Notes: a model not told the origin generated them from the letters alone. A stretch of DNA of 64,000 nucleotides from Euptelea pleiosperma (GCA_035048495.1 CM068546.1:9474435-9538434); one strand, 5' to 3'; positions 48,365-61,189 are shown, numbered from the stretch's first letter. Numbers and translations: made by a program.

Positions 48365-48660
48365 TCCTTAGTGGATATATATAGCAAAAATCACCCTGAT
48401 TTATAATCTCTAACCCCTTTTAGTTTTGAAACCCTCTTTTGAGGGTTTAGGGATAAAACCCTTGAAAATGACTACAATCCAACGCTTAGAAATTTCTGAT
48501 CAAGCTAATGTTTGGTCTGTTTTCCCCAAATTTTTGGTCTGTAATCTAATTTGTGGTCTGTAAGTCTACCTTCCCGAAATTTTAAACCCTCCGATCAAGC
48601 TGATTAGTGATTTCTGAGCGTTGGATTGGAGTTGTTTCTATGGGCATAGTTCGTGGTAAT
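48365..48660. repeat. Diverged foldback-MITE-like sequence inside the CACTA element
   Basis: Fragments such as AAAATGACTACAATCCAACGCTTAG and TGATTAGTGATTTCTGAGCGTTGGATTGGAGT in inverted order belong to the family core. Termini not seen. Confidence 0.45.
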
Positions 48661-49145
48661 TGCCTTAAGGGTTGGGCTTCGTTAACAGATATAAAATGAC
48701 AGGGACACAATATAAGCCATGTGGCACACTGTTACAGGACTCAGACCATATGGATGTTTGTCCTATCCCATGCGTTGATTGGAGTCATTTTCATGCGTTG
48801 ATTTTAACATGAGAATTTGAGCAATAATTGGGGTTCAAGATCGAAAGGTTTGAAACCACTAATCAGGCAGACTTTTGGTTTGTAGGTCCACCTAGGGATT
48901 GGCCAAACATCCATACGGTCAGCATCCTCTAAAAAGGTGACATGTGGACTACTTATCAGCCAATCATATGCTGATTTTAGCCATGGGATATTGAGCATTA
49001 TTTGGGGTACAAGATCCAAAGGTGTAAATAGTCCAAAGAGTCAAAACCAAAAAAGCTGCTATATGCTAAATTATAGCATATGCCATATCCTGTGCCAAAT
49101 ATAGCACATGATATAGCATATGATATAATTTAGCATTGAGATAGC

Positions 49146-52100
49146 TGAAATTAAGGTTTTTCCGCGTCGTTGATTACGGAAACCCTTGTATTTCAACAAT
49201 ATTTGTAATTTCTCCGAATTGGTTCACTTAATCTGCAAATAAGCAGACTTGCACAGTGGCTCGTGTCGGATATCGTCCGCACTCGGGGTTAGGGCAAAAT
49301 AAAGAACAAATTAACGAAAATTGCTTAGAACAACGGAGAGGTGAGAATGAGAGAAGAAAGTGGATAATCAAAAATTCATTTTTGAGTTTGATGAAAATCT
49401 ACTAGAATAATAATTAAAACATAACAATGATTGAAATAAAATGCATTAATTAATCAAAAATAGAATGTCAATTACAAGCCTTGAATCAACAACTATTGCA
49501 AACAATTAAATAAATCTAACTTAAAAATAAAAGCAATTAAATGAGCTAGAGAGAGAAACGAGGTAGAGAGAGAAAATCTAGAATCTAGAGAGAGAAATAA
49601 GTCTTAGAGAGATAAAGAAGAAGACTAAAGACCTAGAGAGAGAAAGTAGGTTCTTTTAGAGAGAAAAAGTAGAGAACAGAGAAGAATTAGAAATTCTAGA
49701 GAGAGAAAAGGATCTTACCATATGAAGGCAGCAACCAAATAAGTGATGGAGTTGCAAGCTTGCAACTCCAACATCGTGAAGAAGGTGGTTGTAAAGGCAA
49801 TTGCGAAGGTAAAGGAGAACCCACTAATAACGTGGTCAGGCCGTAGTGCGTGGCTGAAAAGGGAGGTGGTGCTCACTGCATTCAACCCGTGAATGGGAAG
49901 ATGGAAGACGCTTCGAGGTGGCTGTTGGTATCCAGCAAAGAGTGAACTTGCAGACCTAATTATGAATGCACCACATGGTTGCAGGCGTGCAACAGTGGGT
50001 GGAACATTCTGGAGATGAGATGGTGCACTGCTGGTGCACGTTTCTGACCACAGGTTCTCTTTTATCTTTGACTTGCAGGTTACCTTGTCCGTGGGAGTAG
50101 CAACGTGGAAGGACAGATGGAGAGGATGAAGCCCAATGGCAGCAACAATGGAGGACGCTGGAAAGAAGGGGGTTTGCAGGTCCGTGCTCACGGACTTGCA
50201 AAAGAAGAGAAGGTGGAAAGATGGAAGATTAAATCGGTGGTGGGAAATGGACGGGATGCTTGATGGAGGAGCGCACTGCTGGAGTAGCACGTGTACACGA
50301 CCAAACCGTGGTTGTGAAGAACGCTGGTTTTCCAAGGAGAAAACCTACGTGGTGGTTGGAATTTGCTGGAGTTGAGGCCAGCAATGGAGAGGACGATGTT
50401 GTAGGTTTGTGTGCGACCAGCAAGGAGGGAAAGGTGATACAGCAGGTGGTGGTTTGGTACAAGGAGGGAACCAGCAAGTGTTATTAACGGAGTTGCAGGT
50501 CTGCAACTCCGGTAACAATGGTGATCTGGTCAAGACGAGAGTTGCAGGTCATTCAACTCAGGTGGTTGTAAGAACGTCCAGCAAGGGTGTTGATAGAGGT
50601 AGCAGGTGGATGGAGTGAGTATTCCCGCCTATCACGCAAGTGTGTGCATGTTTCCGGCGAGCTTCTCGCCGTAGAAGATGACCGGAGTTGCACCTGCAAC
50701 TCCGGTGAAATTAAAAAGAAAAAGAAGAAGAAGAAAAAGAAGAAGAAGAAGAAGAAGAAGAAGAAGAAGAAGAAGAAGAATGAGAAGGAGAAGGAGAAAA
50801 AGAATGGCGGACCAGCAAGGGGTTGCTGGTTTTCCAGGTGGCTCTACCCGTGGGGAAGACGCTGATGTGGATGTTGCTGGGTTGGCCAGCAACAGGTGAA
50901 GACCTCGAACCAGATCTGGTTCATTTAGGGGTGAAAAACGGTGCTGCAGGTGAGCAGCAACAGAGGCTAAGGAGATGGTGGCATGCGGTGGTGTTGGTGG
51001 CCGGAAGTTGCAGGTGGCAACTCCGGTCAATAGAGGATGTGGATAGAGGAGAGAAGAGGCGTGGCTGGCTGTCACATAGCAGCCTCTTCTACGTTGCTTC
51101 TAGATAGCACCGTGAATGAGAAAGAGAAGAGTAGCTTTTAGAGAAGAGGAGATCGTTGGATCTCTTTTGGGGGCTGAGATGGGGTTGAGAGAAGAAGTGA
51201 AGGAGAAGTGAAGGGGGAGGGAACCAAACCTTTAAGGGTTCGGTCTCCTCTCTTATAACAAGGGAAGGCCTCTTCCCACAACCGTTGGAAACCGTATGGA
51301 AAGAGGAAAACGGGGGAGAGTGAGGAGATAAGTGAGAAGTGGTCCAGGTTGACCACTTCTCTCATTGGCCTATTGTGGGCTTCTGGAAATGGGCTTGGGA
51401 GAGCATCAATGGCCTTTGGATTATCTTAATGAGTGGCTCATGGGCCATGTTATGAGAGAAATGGTGAGCGAACCCAAAACACCATGGGCTCTAGGACGGG
51501 TTACGAGGCCGTGGGCTTTCAATTTGCTTGTGGGCCACTTGGCCATGGGCTTTGTGGACCACTAAGGCCATGTGGGCTGTTAGATGATGAAACTATGATA
51601 ATTGGATGAGATGAGGTGGCGGTTTGACTCGGTCCACAATTGGCAGACCGTAGGATCTGGAGAGATCCAACGGTCAGATAAATGATCTAACAGTCGAATT
51701 AAAGATCTAACGGTAGAAGAACTATGAGAGATTGAATAAAGCTAAAGGAGAGAAGATCTGAGGTTAGATGATGGAGATCGGAGGGTTAGGATGATCGATC
51801 TAATGATCGGATGGTGAGATATAGGCAATTCGATCATGGAGAGGGGGATCGGATGGTAGATCTGGGGATCTAATGGTAGGATGAGATGATCTACGGGTTA
51901 AATATTAGAGTCTAGAGAGATGGAGAGAGAATTAGGAGAGAGGAGAGAGAAAATAATACAAAATAAAGGCAAAAGAGCTGGCGAAGGGTCATGAACCCTG
52001 ATCTTCAATGTAATCTTCTGTCGGCTTCACCAATTACGTAAGCCGTCATTTTATGTCAGTCGGTGCGACTTTGAATCACTTTGGCCCGTCTCTTGGTCTT

Positions 52101-52498
52101 CAGCTTTGCCTGTCTCTTGGTTCTTTATCTGGCTCTACGATCCTCTGACTTGACCCGTACTTGGCCGATATCTTCTTGTCATAGCTTGTTGACTCCTTAA
52201 GCTTTGATATTAGACTTCTATGGTTGATCGTGGGCCCGCAAGTCTCAAAAATCGTCCGATCGGATTTCCTGCGAGAGAAAAGCGCGTAATGAGACTTAAT
52301 CAAAATGGCTTCATATCTAGACTATCCGAAATGCGTATATTTCATGCAAATAGTCGATTTTCGTCTAAAGAATTCGCTCTACGCATTGGAAGAGACTCTT
52401 ATGTGAAAAAGTCGATGAAAAGACAAGTTTTATGTAGGAGAATGCGACATCGCTATAAGGATAATGGCTTAAAAATAAGCACTTTTGAGCGAATATCA
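49146..52498 (-). repeat. 3' LTR (3353 bp)
   Basis: Contains a GAGAGAGAAA-rich tract (49550-49710), a 206-codon sense ORF (50335-49715), an (AAG)n run (50713-50780) and GATCTAACGGT-type short repeats (51640-51900). Confidence 0.95.
50713..50780. repeat. (AAG)n microsatellite in 3' LTR
   Basis: About 68 bp of AAG triplets with interruptions. It is three triplets longer than in the 5' LTR (59327-59385), which accounts for the whole 9-bp length difference between the LTRs. Confidence 0.9.
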
Positions 52499-52508
52499 CA
52501 ACCCCCAA
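52499..52508 (-). other. Polypurine tract
   Basis: On the reverse strand TTGGGGGTTG abuts the 3' LTR edge TGATATTCGC, where plus-strand priming is expected. Confidence 0.6.
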
Positions 52509-54474
52509 CTAGCATATTGACAATCCTTGGCAATTATTGCGAAATAAGTGAGCTAAAAAGGGCTTGACAGAACATACTAGAAAACTTATTTGCATTACTC
52601 AGAAAAAATTCTGTTTTGTCCGATTATTTGAAGGATGTAAGAAATCATTCACAAATTAGAACTAATCAGCAAAATACAACACTTCTACAAATGGACCTTC
52701 AAACAAAAGATTACTCCGACTCAGTGTGTGTGTGTGTTCAACATTATCCTTATCTGGTAGTAGAGATATTTGGATCTCCTTAGAGACTCTATGCCTCGAC
52801 CTCAATCCTCATTTGTATACCACTCAGAAGTGAATCACTCAGAAATGGTTTTATACTTTTCTCTCAAACTATATGTGAGGAGATGAATATAAAAATTGGC
52901 AAACGTCTCACATATATAGTTCTTGAATGGAGGGTATAAGAAGATTTAAGATCTCATGATTGGAATGTCATATCACTTAAGAACGTCGGATCAAACTCTA
53001 TAATTTCTCTTTTCTCCATTCTCCACACTTGATGATGGTACAAATCTAGAATCAAATAGGACTTATATAGGTTATATTAAGGCTTAGGATAGGTTCAGAA
53101 AAGAAAGATATTCTGGTATTCAAAAATTCTGAGAGGGTATCTCACTATTCTTTGCAATTTTTCCCAGGGGTAATATTTTCTTGATTGTTCTTCTTTCCTT
53201 TTTCCAATTTTTTTTGTCTTTTTGGATATTCTTCAACCTTTTTCAAATTCTTTTTCCTTTCATTCTTTCTTTTTGATCATGTTTCTTTTCAGCACAAACC
53301 ATTTATTTTCTTTTCTTTTCTTGGTGTAATCATACCAAATACTCTTTGATCCCTCTCAGAAGTAGGTTATCGTATTGAACTCTTTTTGGGATTGGGTTTT
53401 TGGTTGATGGGTTTAACAAGAAAAGGTTTTCATCAAAAGGCTCAAAAATAGTTTCTAATGGTATAGATGTTAGGGAAGCTAAAAAGTCTGATTGGCTAAA
53501 AAGATGGCCTATATCATTTTCTAGGGTTTGTACTTTCATCTTCGATGTCTCGAATGGATATAGAGAAGGTTCTTTATGTAATAATCCGAATTTGATGTCG
53601 TTCTGAGTTCCATGACCAAAGCAAAGGTTAATGAGACCGCTCAATGGAAATATTAGGGGACTTGAAGAATTGTGAGTCATTTTGTGACTCTGAATAATTT
53701 AAAACCCTCAGAAATAATGAAAAGCTCAAAAGCTCATTGGGTTAGGTCTCCACAATTGTTCTCCTTAGATCTCTAAACAATCTAAACATCGGATAATTCA
53801 GACGTTGATATTTGAACATTTTTGCAAAATCTGAGTTTTCAAAGAGTTTTCAATCCATTGTAGTAATGTTTGCTTTCTAACTGAATGAAGAGCTAATAAG
53901 TGATTTTTCAAAATAGGCATCCTTTTCAATAAATAGACTTTACGGAAAATTTTTACTCATCAAGTCAGGGCATTTTCGAAAATCACATGAAATCACACCC
54001 AAAAATACAAGGTTTCTCTCTTTTTTTTTTATTTTTTATTTTTTATTATTATTATTATTATTATTTTTTTTATTTTTTATTTTTTTATCAAAATGAAAAC
54101 ATGAGTTTTAGTAAAAACCCACCCCAACCAAAATATAGCACCGTCCTCGGTGCTCATGACCGGGACAAAAGATGATGAAAAATTGGTAATGATGATGCAA
54201 AGGTTCAAGGAGGATATTACCAAGTCGGCATAAACTCGACAGTGTGTGGTACTTGATGATCTGAAGAATAAATGTACCTGCATGTCCAGAGATATCACAG
54301 TAACAACAGATATAGAGACTCATGTACTCTAGGAATACCAGAATTGCCTTTCTGAAAGCGCTAAGTTTTATGTCTTCAGCCAGACATGATGGGGGTATAT
54401 CAAGTACCCCCAACTAGGTTAAAACTCATGGAGACTGAGTGAATCTGCAGTCTTCTAAGGTAGAACAGAGACTG
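52509..54474. other. Retrotransposon interior downstream of the ORF
   Basis: Reverse-strand 3' part, with a T-rich stretch (54017-54087) and a 116-codon frame (53680-53330) lacking known motifs. No polymerase domains seen in any frame supplied by the sequence. Confidence 0.6.
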
Positions 54475-56208
54475 TTATCCTATCCCTTGTCTAGGTATAC
54501 CTATATAGAACAGGTCTTTCTCAGTGTAAACTGAGAGAAGGATAGTAAGTGCTCTTTGCAAATCCGCAAAAACATGTAGTTCAGCTAGGAGGGATCGAAG
54601 CTTCTCAGTAAAGACTGAGATGAGAGCAGTAGTGGGTTCTCTGGCCATGGTTAGCAGAGCCGCAAACTCATTGAGTTTAGCGGGAATGTATCTGAATGGA
54701 ACAGACTCCTGCAGACCAGTAATAGCATAATTGTCTGACTCTGAGATGAAGTCAGGAGCAAAGTGTTCTTTAGACTGGGAGAGTTTTTCCTCGGGAGAGT
54801 CCTGAATTAGATTCTCTACGGCACACTGTTTATTGACAACATCGACGTATGGTGGTGGGTCAAAACTGTTGACCTTTTCCTCGAGGTTTCCTAATGTGAG
54901 AGGGATGTTCCAATCCCTACGCTCAATGTGTTTATCCTCGGTGGGGAACGGTAGGTCCTGGGTAGCTGGAATCCCATTTTCTAGATATTGCTCAATGGTA
55001 GGAATATCTACATCCAGTGCTGATGTAGAATCATCAGAGATAGAGATGGATATGGGTATCTCTGTGCTCGGTGCAGAAGTAGCTGCCTGTAAGGGCACCA
55101 TAGATGGAAACATGGGTTCATCACGATTGTAGCACAATCCAAGGGTGGTGGGGATGGGTAAGTCTAGGCCAATTGGGATCCTATAGTCAAGACACAGCTC
55201 AATGTTATGAATAACTTCTTCAGAGTCCCAGATAGAAATAACAGAGGTAGATGATTCCTCTAAGCTAAGTTCAGAAGTCGGTGCTTTGAAGGACACCGAA
55301 GATGAAGACTCTGGCTTATCAATATTGTAGTCCGATCCTTTGTTCGTAGCAACCTCAAGTTCCTCTTGTAAAGTCTGGTACTGGGTCCAGCTGTGCAACT
55401 CCTCATTATTGACTGTGGCCAGGGTATTCCCCTCTAAATAAGCCATAGGTTGGCTAGTGAAGTTGACTTCCTCTCTCTCAGATTCTAACTCACCTAGACG
55501 GTGTTCCAAGCTCTCCATAGAGTGTTGTTGTTGGATGATGTATTGCGAGATGAGTTCTTCTAGAGTAGGTTTAGTAGCAAATTGTGGCGGTTCAGCTAAG
55601 GGAAGCTGAGGTGCCAACTCTTGAATGTAGTCCGACTGAGTATGAAAGTTATAGGATGGAAGTGACTCTGGGACTATCTGCGAACTCTGAAAATCTTGCG
55701 GGGTCCACTGTTGACCAAAATATTCAGTCTGTGGATCTAGCTGGTACTGCAACTGAGAGTACTGCCCATCATATTGTCTAGAAGGTTGGTGAAACTCAGA
55801 ATGATACATATCCTGTTGTAGATTTTGCTGGGGAAAAGACTGTTGTTCCCATTCAAAGGTATTTTGACTTCTATTATCCAGATAATACATGTTATTGTAG
55901 GAGGTCTGCAGCAGAGGTTCAAATGTACTAAAATTACAGACCTCTTCCTGGACATGAGGAAAATATCCCACAGATTTAGAGTGATAAACAGGCTTCTGGA
56001 CCGCAACATCAAGGGCGGAAACTGAGTTTCTCAAATCCTTAAGTAGGGATTTTAGCACTGGATCGCCCTGTACTTCATGTCCCATCGAACTCTGTGAGAC
56101 TGGAGTGTCATGACGACACTCAGGATTGGTATACCAATGCTCAGAGTTATCTCCTAGATCTTCAAAGAAATTGTGGTAGGTCTCGAATAGAGGCCGTTCA
56201 ACATCCAT
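54475..56208 (-). CDS. 577-aa retrotransposon protein, possibly Gag-derived
   Basis: An intact 577-codon ORF, the only long one in the element. The N-terminal quarter is acidic and polar (MDVERPLFETYHNFFEDLGD). Residues about 110-210 are rich in Gln, Tyr, Ser and Pro (FPQQNLQQDMYHSEF). Near residue 215 KPTLEELISQYIIQQQHSME then LEHRLGEL looks like the short helix found near the C-terminus of plant Gypsy Gag proteins, from recalled family knowledge. The remainder is acidic, with repeated DLPIPTTLG / DLPFPTED motifs. There is no CCHC zinc knuckle, protease or RT motif. Likely a Gag-like or structural protein; function unproven. It follows a 1.5-kb leader. Confidence 0.75.
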   Translation of the reverse strand: MDVERPLFETYHNFFEDLGDNSEHWYTNPECRHDTPVSQSSMGHEVQGDPVLKSLLKDLRNSVSALDVAVQKPVYHSKSVGYFPHVQEEVCNFSTFEPLLQTSYNNMYYLDNRSQNTFEWEQQSFPQQNLQQDMYHSEFHQPSRQYDGQYSQLQYQLDPQTEYFGQQWTPQDFQSSQIVPESLPSYNFHTQSDYIQELAPQLPLAEPPQFATKPTLEELISQYIIQQQHSMESLEHRLGELESEREEVNFTSQPMAYLEGNTLATVNNEELHSWTQYQTLQEELEVATNKGSDYNIDKPESSSSVSFKAPTSELSLEESSTSVISIWDSEEVIHNIELCLDYRIPIGLDLPIPTTLGLCYNRDEPMFPSMVPLQAATSAPSTEIPISISISDDSTSALDVDIPTIEQYLENGIPATQDLPFPTEDKHIERRDWNIPLTLGNLEEKVNSFDPPPYVDVVNKQCAVENLIQDSPEEKLSQSKEHFAPDFISESDNYAITGLQESVPFRYIPAKLNEFAALLTMAREPTTALISVFTEKLRSLLAELHVFADLQRALTILLSVYTEKDLFYIGIPRQGIG

Positions 56209-57744
56209 CAGAGAGATGTGAGTCTCTCAAAGTAGGGAGATAGTTTAGGTGGAAGAGAGCGGTGCGGTAGACTGACTCTCAGATCAAATCAGTATCGGGT
56301 TGGTTCAAATCCAAACGGACATATGCTTGTAAAAGCAAACCCTAGAGTCGGTAAAAAATATGAGGACTACGAAACCGAATGAGCCTAGATGATGCACACA
56401 GAGCAACAGATAATCCTATTTCTAAACAATCAGGATAATATTATGAATTATCTTGTTAGTGTAGGGATAGTGTAGATTATGACAGTGGGCGGACCACTGG
56501 TTTATCTTCAAATACCCGCCGGACTAACTTTTCACTCTGTAGGTTCTCACCAGGATACATTCTTCAAAGCAAATCCGCTAGTACTAACTCAAGTTGACTG
56601 CAAGATAATCCGAAGCCTAGACAGACGTGCGGCACATCGGCTGACTTAAGTACGCCCCAGACTAACCGGATTTGTCAAGCGTGAAGATGAGTTTTCCCAG
56701 AAGAGGAGCTAGGGTTGGTTCGTGTTCCTAATCCGACACTAGCTAATCCGACAGACAATCAAGGAGGCCACTTAAGAGCTCGGTATACTTGAGTAGTAGG
56801 GACCTATGGGTGTGTTAGATAACAGGGACCCGCACTCATGGACTTAATCGACTTGATCTTTGAAGGGGTCGCTTTATGTGGAGTTTTCCTCGAACACCGA
56901 TCTAAGTGGGCTCTATTCTTGATTGATTTTAATTCTTAGCTGTGGTTGCACAAAAGCTGGAATGACGAGGTGAGTGATGAAATCCCACCAGTTTCAAGTT
57001 AGAGCTGGGTTTGCTCTTTAATGTATTTTATTACGGCCAAACCAAGCAGTTTCGATAATGTTGCAAAAGCAAATAAACAATCGGCACAGTGTTTGCACAA
57101 TGATCAAGATCGCACTCAAGGCGAGGTATAGAAACTTACCTGCCCGTTGGCTACGCACGGGGTCTCCTACGTGAGATAGGGAGGGGTATCCAAATGGGCT
57201 TGGGCCCGACTCCACCTCTTTGAGCTTTCGCTCCCTACTCACTTGGTAAACGCAATCCGCAATCACGTTAGTCCACAATGGTCTATGGTATATAATTGGA
57301 AGGTATACCGCCTTTGGGGTTTCAAGAAACACACAATGATTTAGGGCAGGTATTGTGAATTAGTTCCAATTAGGGTTTGAAATTCAACTTTAGCTATTCC
57401 CGAATTAGGATTCGAAAATATCTACTTTTGAATTACCCGGAGTTGGAAATCTTCCAATTTGAATCAAATAACCAATGGTGATCTAACTAGAAATGGCAGA
57501 ATTGAAAACTGACCCTAATATTTTTGGTATTTTTTTTTAATTAGATAATTATCTAGCAGTTATTCTAAAATGAGAGAAAATAAAGTCCTAAGTTATTACA
57601 ACTTTGCACTCGGCCATCCGAGGCATTAAAATAATAAGTGAAAAATAAAATGGAAAGTTTTCGATCTGGATCGGATCTTGAAGATTAAGCAGCTTTCCGA
57701 ATTCCTGTTCGTCTTTTTTTTTTTTGCAATCCCGTCAACCGAGC
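56209..57744 (-). other. Retrotransposon leader between primer site and ORF
   Basis: About 1.5 kb with short frames only (for example 57332-57018). Long leaders are common in such elements and may hold a packaging signal, which I cannot locate. Confidence 0.55.
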
Positions 57745-57757
57745 GGCAACGGCGCCA
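57745..57757 (-). other. Primer-binding site
   Basis: Reverse strand TGGCGCCGTTGCC, two bases inside the 5' LTR. This string is a frequent primer site in plant Gypsy elements. Confidence 0.85.
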
Positions 57758-57759
57758 TT

Positions 57760-60700
57760 TGAAATTAAGGTTTTTCCGCGTCGTTGATTACGGAAACCCT
57801 TGTATTTCAACAATATTTGTAATTTCTCCGAATTGGTTCACTTAATCTGCAAATAAGCAGACTTGCACAGTGGCTCGTGTCGGATATCGTCCGCACTCGG
57901 GGTTAGGGCAAAATAAAGAACAAATTAACGAAAATTGCTTAGAACAACGGAGAGGTGAGAATGAGAGAAGAAAGTGGATAATCAAAAATTCATTTTTGAG
58001 TTTGATGAAAATCTACTAGAATAATAATTAAAACATAACAATGATTGAAATAAAATGCATTAATTAATCAAAAATAGAATGTCAATTACAAGCCTTGAAT
58101 CAACAACTATTGCAAACAATTAAATAAATCTAACTTAAAAATAAAAGCAATTAAATGAGCTAGAGAGAGAAACGAGGTAGAGAGAGAAAATCTAGAATCT
58201 AGAGAGAGAAATAAGTCTTAGAGAGATAAAGAAGAAGACTAAAGACCTAGAGAGAGAAAGTAGGTTCTTTTAGAGAGAAAAAGTAGAGAACAGAGAAGAA
58301 TTAGAAATTCTAGAGAGAGAAAAGGATCTTACCATATGAAGGCAGCAACCAAATAAGTGATGGAGTTGCAAGCTTGCAACTCCAACATCGTGAAGAAGGT
58401 GGTTGTAAAGGCAATTGCGAAGGTAAAGGAGAACCCACTAATAACGTGGTCAGGCCGTAGTGCGTGGCTGAAAAGGGAGGTGGTGCTCATTGCATTCAAC
58501 CCGTGAATGGGAAGATGGAAGACGCTTCGAGGTGGCTGTTGGTATCCAGCAAAGAGTGAACTTGCAGACCTAATTATGAATGCACCACATGGTTGCAGGC
58601 GTGCAACAGTGGGTGGAACATTTTGGAGATGAGATGGTGCACTGCTGGTGCACGTTTCTGACCACAGGTTCTCTTTTATCTTTGACTTGCAGGTTACCTT
58701 GTCCGTGGGAGTAGCAACGTGGAAGGACAGATGGAGAGGATGAAGCCCAATGGCAGCAACAATGGAGGACGCTGGAAAGAAGGGGGTTTGCAGGTCCGTG
58801 CTCACGGACTTGCAAAAGAAGAGAAGGTGGAAAGATGGAAGATTAAATCGGTGGTGGGAAATGGACGGGATGCTTGATGGAGGAGCGCACTGCTGGAGTA
58901 GCACGTGTACACGACCAAACCGTGGTTGTGAAGAACGCTGGTTTTCCAAGGAGAAAACCTACGTGGTGGTTGGAATTTGCTGGAGTTGAGGCCAGCAATG
59001 GAGAGGACGATGTTGTAGGTTTGTGTGCGACCAGCAAGGAGGGAAAGGTGATACAGCAGGTGGTGGTTTGGTACAAGGAGGGAACCAGCAAGTGTTATTA
59101 ATGGAGTTGCAGGTCTGCAACTCCGGTAACAATGGTGATCTGGTCAAGACGAGAGTTGCAGGTCATTCAGCTCAGGTGGTTGTAAGAACGTCCAGCAAGG
59201 GTGTTGATAGAGGTAGCAGGTGGATGGAGTGAGTATTCCCGCCTATCACGCAAGTGTGTGCATGTTTCCGGCGAGCTTCTCGCCGTAGAAGATGACCGGA
59301 GTTGCACCTGCAACTCCGGTGAAATTAAAAAGAAAAAGAAGAAGAAGAAAAAGAAGAAGAAGAAGAAGAAGAAGAAGAAGAAGAATGAGAAGGAGAAGGA
59401 GAAAAAGAATGGCGGACCAGCAAGGGGTTGCTGGTTTTCCAGGTGGCTCTACCCGTGGGGAAGACGCTGATGTGGATGTTGCTGGGTTGGCCAGCAACAG
59501 GTGAAGACCTCGAACCAGATCTGGTTCATTTAGGGGTGAAAAACGGTGCTGCAGGTGAGCAGCAACAGAGGCTAAGGAGATGGTGGCATGCGGTGGTGTT
59601 GGTGGCCGGAAGTTGCAGGTGGCAACTCCGGTCAATAGAGGATGTGGATAGAGGAGAGAAGAGGCGTGGCTGGCTGTCACATAGCAGCCTCTTCTACGTT
59701 GCTTCTAGATAGCACCGTGAATGAGAAAGAGAAGAGTAGCTTTTAGAGAAGAGGAGATCGTTGGATCTCTTTTGGGGGCTGAGATGGGGTTGAGAGAAGA
59801 AGTGAAGGAGAAGTGAAGGGGGAGGGAACCAAACCTTTAAGGGTTCGGTCTCCTCTCTTATAACAAGGGAAGGCCTCTTCCCACAACCGTTGGAAACCGT
59901 ATGGAAAGAGGAAAACGGGGGAGAGTGAGGAGATAAGTGAGAAGTGGTCCAGGTTGACCACTTCTCTCATTGGCCTATTGTGGGCTTCTGGAAATGGGCT
60001 TGGGAGAGCATCAATGGCCTTTGGATTATCTTAATGAGTGGCTCATGGGCCATGTTATGAGAGAAATGGTGAGCGAACCCAAAACACCATGGGCTCTAGG
60101 ACGGGTTACGAGGCCGTGGGCTTTCAATTTGCTTGTGGGCCACTTGGCCATGGGCTTTGTGGACCACTAAGGCCATGTGGGCTGTTAGATGATGAAACTA
60201 TGATAATTGGATGAGATGAGGTGGCGGTTTGACTCGGTCCACAATTGGCAGACCGTAGGATCTGGAGAGATCCAACGGTCAGATAAATGATCTAACAGTC
60301 GAATTAAAGATCTAACGGTAGAAGAACTATGAGAGATTGAATAAAGCTAAAGGAGAGAAGATCTGAGGTTAGATGATGGAGATCGGAGGGTTAGGATGAT
60401 CGATCTAATGATCGGATGGTGAGATATAGGCAATTCGATCATGGAGAGGGGGATCGGATGGTAGATCTGGGGATCTAATGGTAGGATGAGATGATCTACG
60501 GGTTAAATATTAGAGTCTAGAGAGATGGAGAGAGAATTAGGAGAGAGGAGAGAGAAAATAATACAAAATAAAGGCAAAAGAGCTGGCGAAGGGTCATGAA
60601 CCCTGATCTTCAATGTAATCTTCTGTCGGCTTCACCAATTACGTAAGCTGTCATTTTATGTCAGTCGGTGCGACTTTGAATCACTTTGGCCCGTCTCTTG

Positions 60701-61103
60701 GTCTTCAGCTTTGCCTGTCTCTTGGTTCTTTATCTGGCTCTACGATCCTCTGACTTGACCCGTACTTGGCCGATATCTTCTTGTCATAGCTTGTTGACTC
60801 CTTAAGCTTTGATATTAGACTTCTATGGTTGATCGTGGGCCCGCAAGTCTCAAAAATCGTCCGATCGGATTTCCTGCGAGAGAAAAGCGCGTAATGAGAC
60901 TTAATCAAAATGGCTTCATATCTAGACTATCCGAAATGCGTATATTTCATGCAAATAGTTGATTTTCGTCTAAAGAATTCGCTCTACGCATTGGAAGAGA
61001 CTCTTATGTGAAAAAGTCGATGAAAAGATAAGTTTTATGTAGGAGAATGCGACATCGCTATAAGGATAATGGCTTAAAAATAAGCACTTTTGAGCGAATA
61101 TCA
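57760..61103 (-). repeat. 5' LTR (3344 bp)
   Basis: Near-identical partner of 49146-52498. Differences noticed include C/T changes at about 58490, 58623, 59101, 60649, 60960 and 61028, an A/G change at about 59170, and the shorter AAG run. Confidence 0.95.
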
Positions 61104-61189
61104 ATAGCACAGTGTTGGAGCACCTGTTTTTGACCCGCCGTGCTAAATTTTAGGATAGCACGGTGGAATAGCATAGCGTTGGAGATGCT

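Larger units (their letters stand above)
49146..61103 (-). mobile_element. Complete, young, apparently non-autonomous LTR retrotransposon
   Basis: 11,958 bp on the reverse strand. LTRs are 61103-57760 (5') and 52498-49146 (3'), starting TGATATTCGC and ending TTAATTTCA. A primer-binding site (57757-57745), purine tract (52508-52499) and exact 5-bp target duplication ATAGC (49141-49145 and 61104-61108) are all present. The LTRs seem to differ by one 9-bp step in an AAG repeat and about seven single-base changes by eye in 3.34 kb, so the insertion is recent. The 5.26-kb interior has one long ORF (56208-54475) and no protease, RT, RNase H or integrase. It must borrow enzymes from another element. 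Confidence 0.95.

Noticed and set aside
50678..50899. Lysine/arginine-rich ORF
   Set aside because: It is simply the (AAG)n microsatellite of the LTR read as codons.
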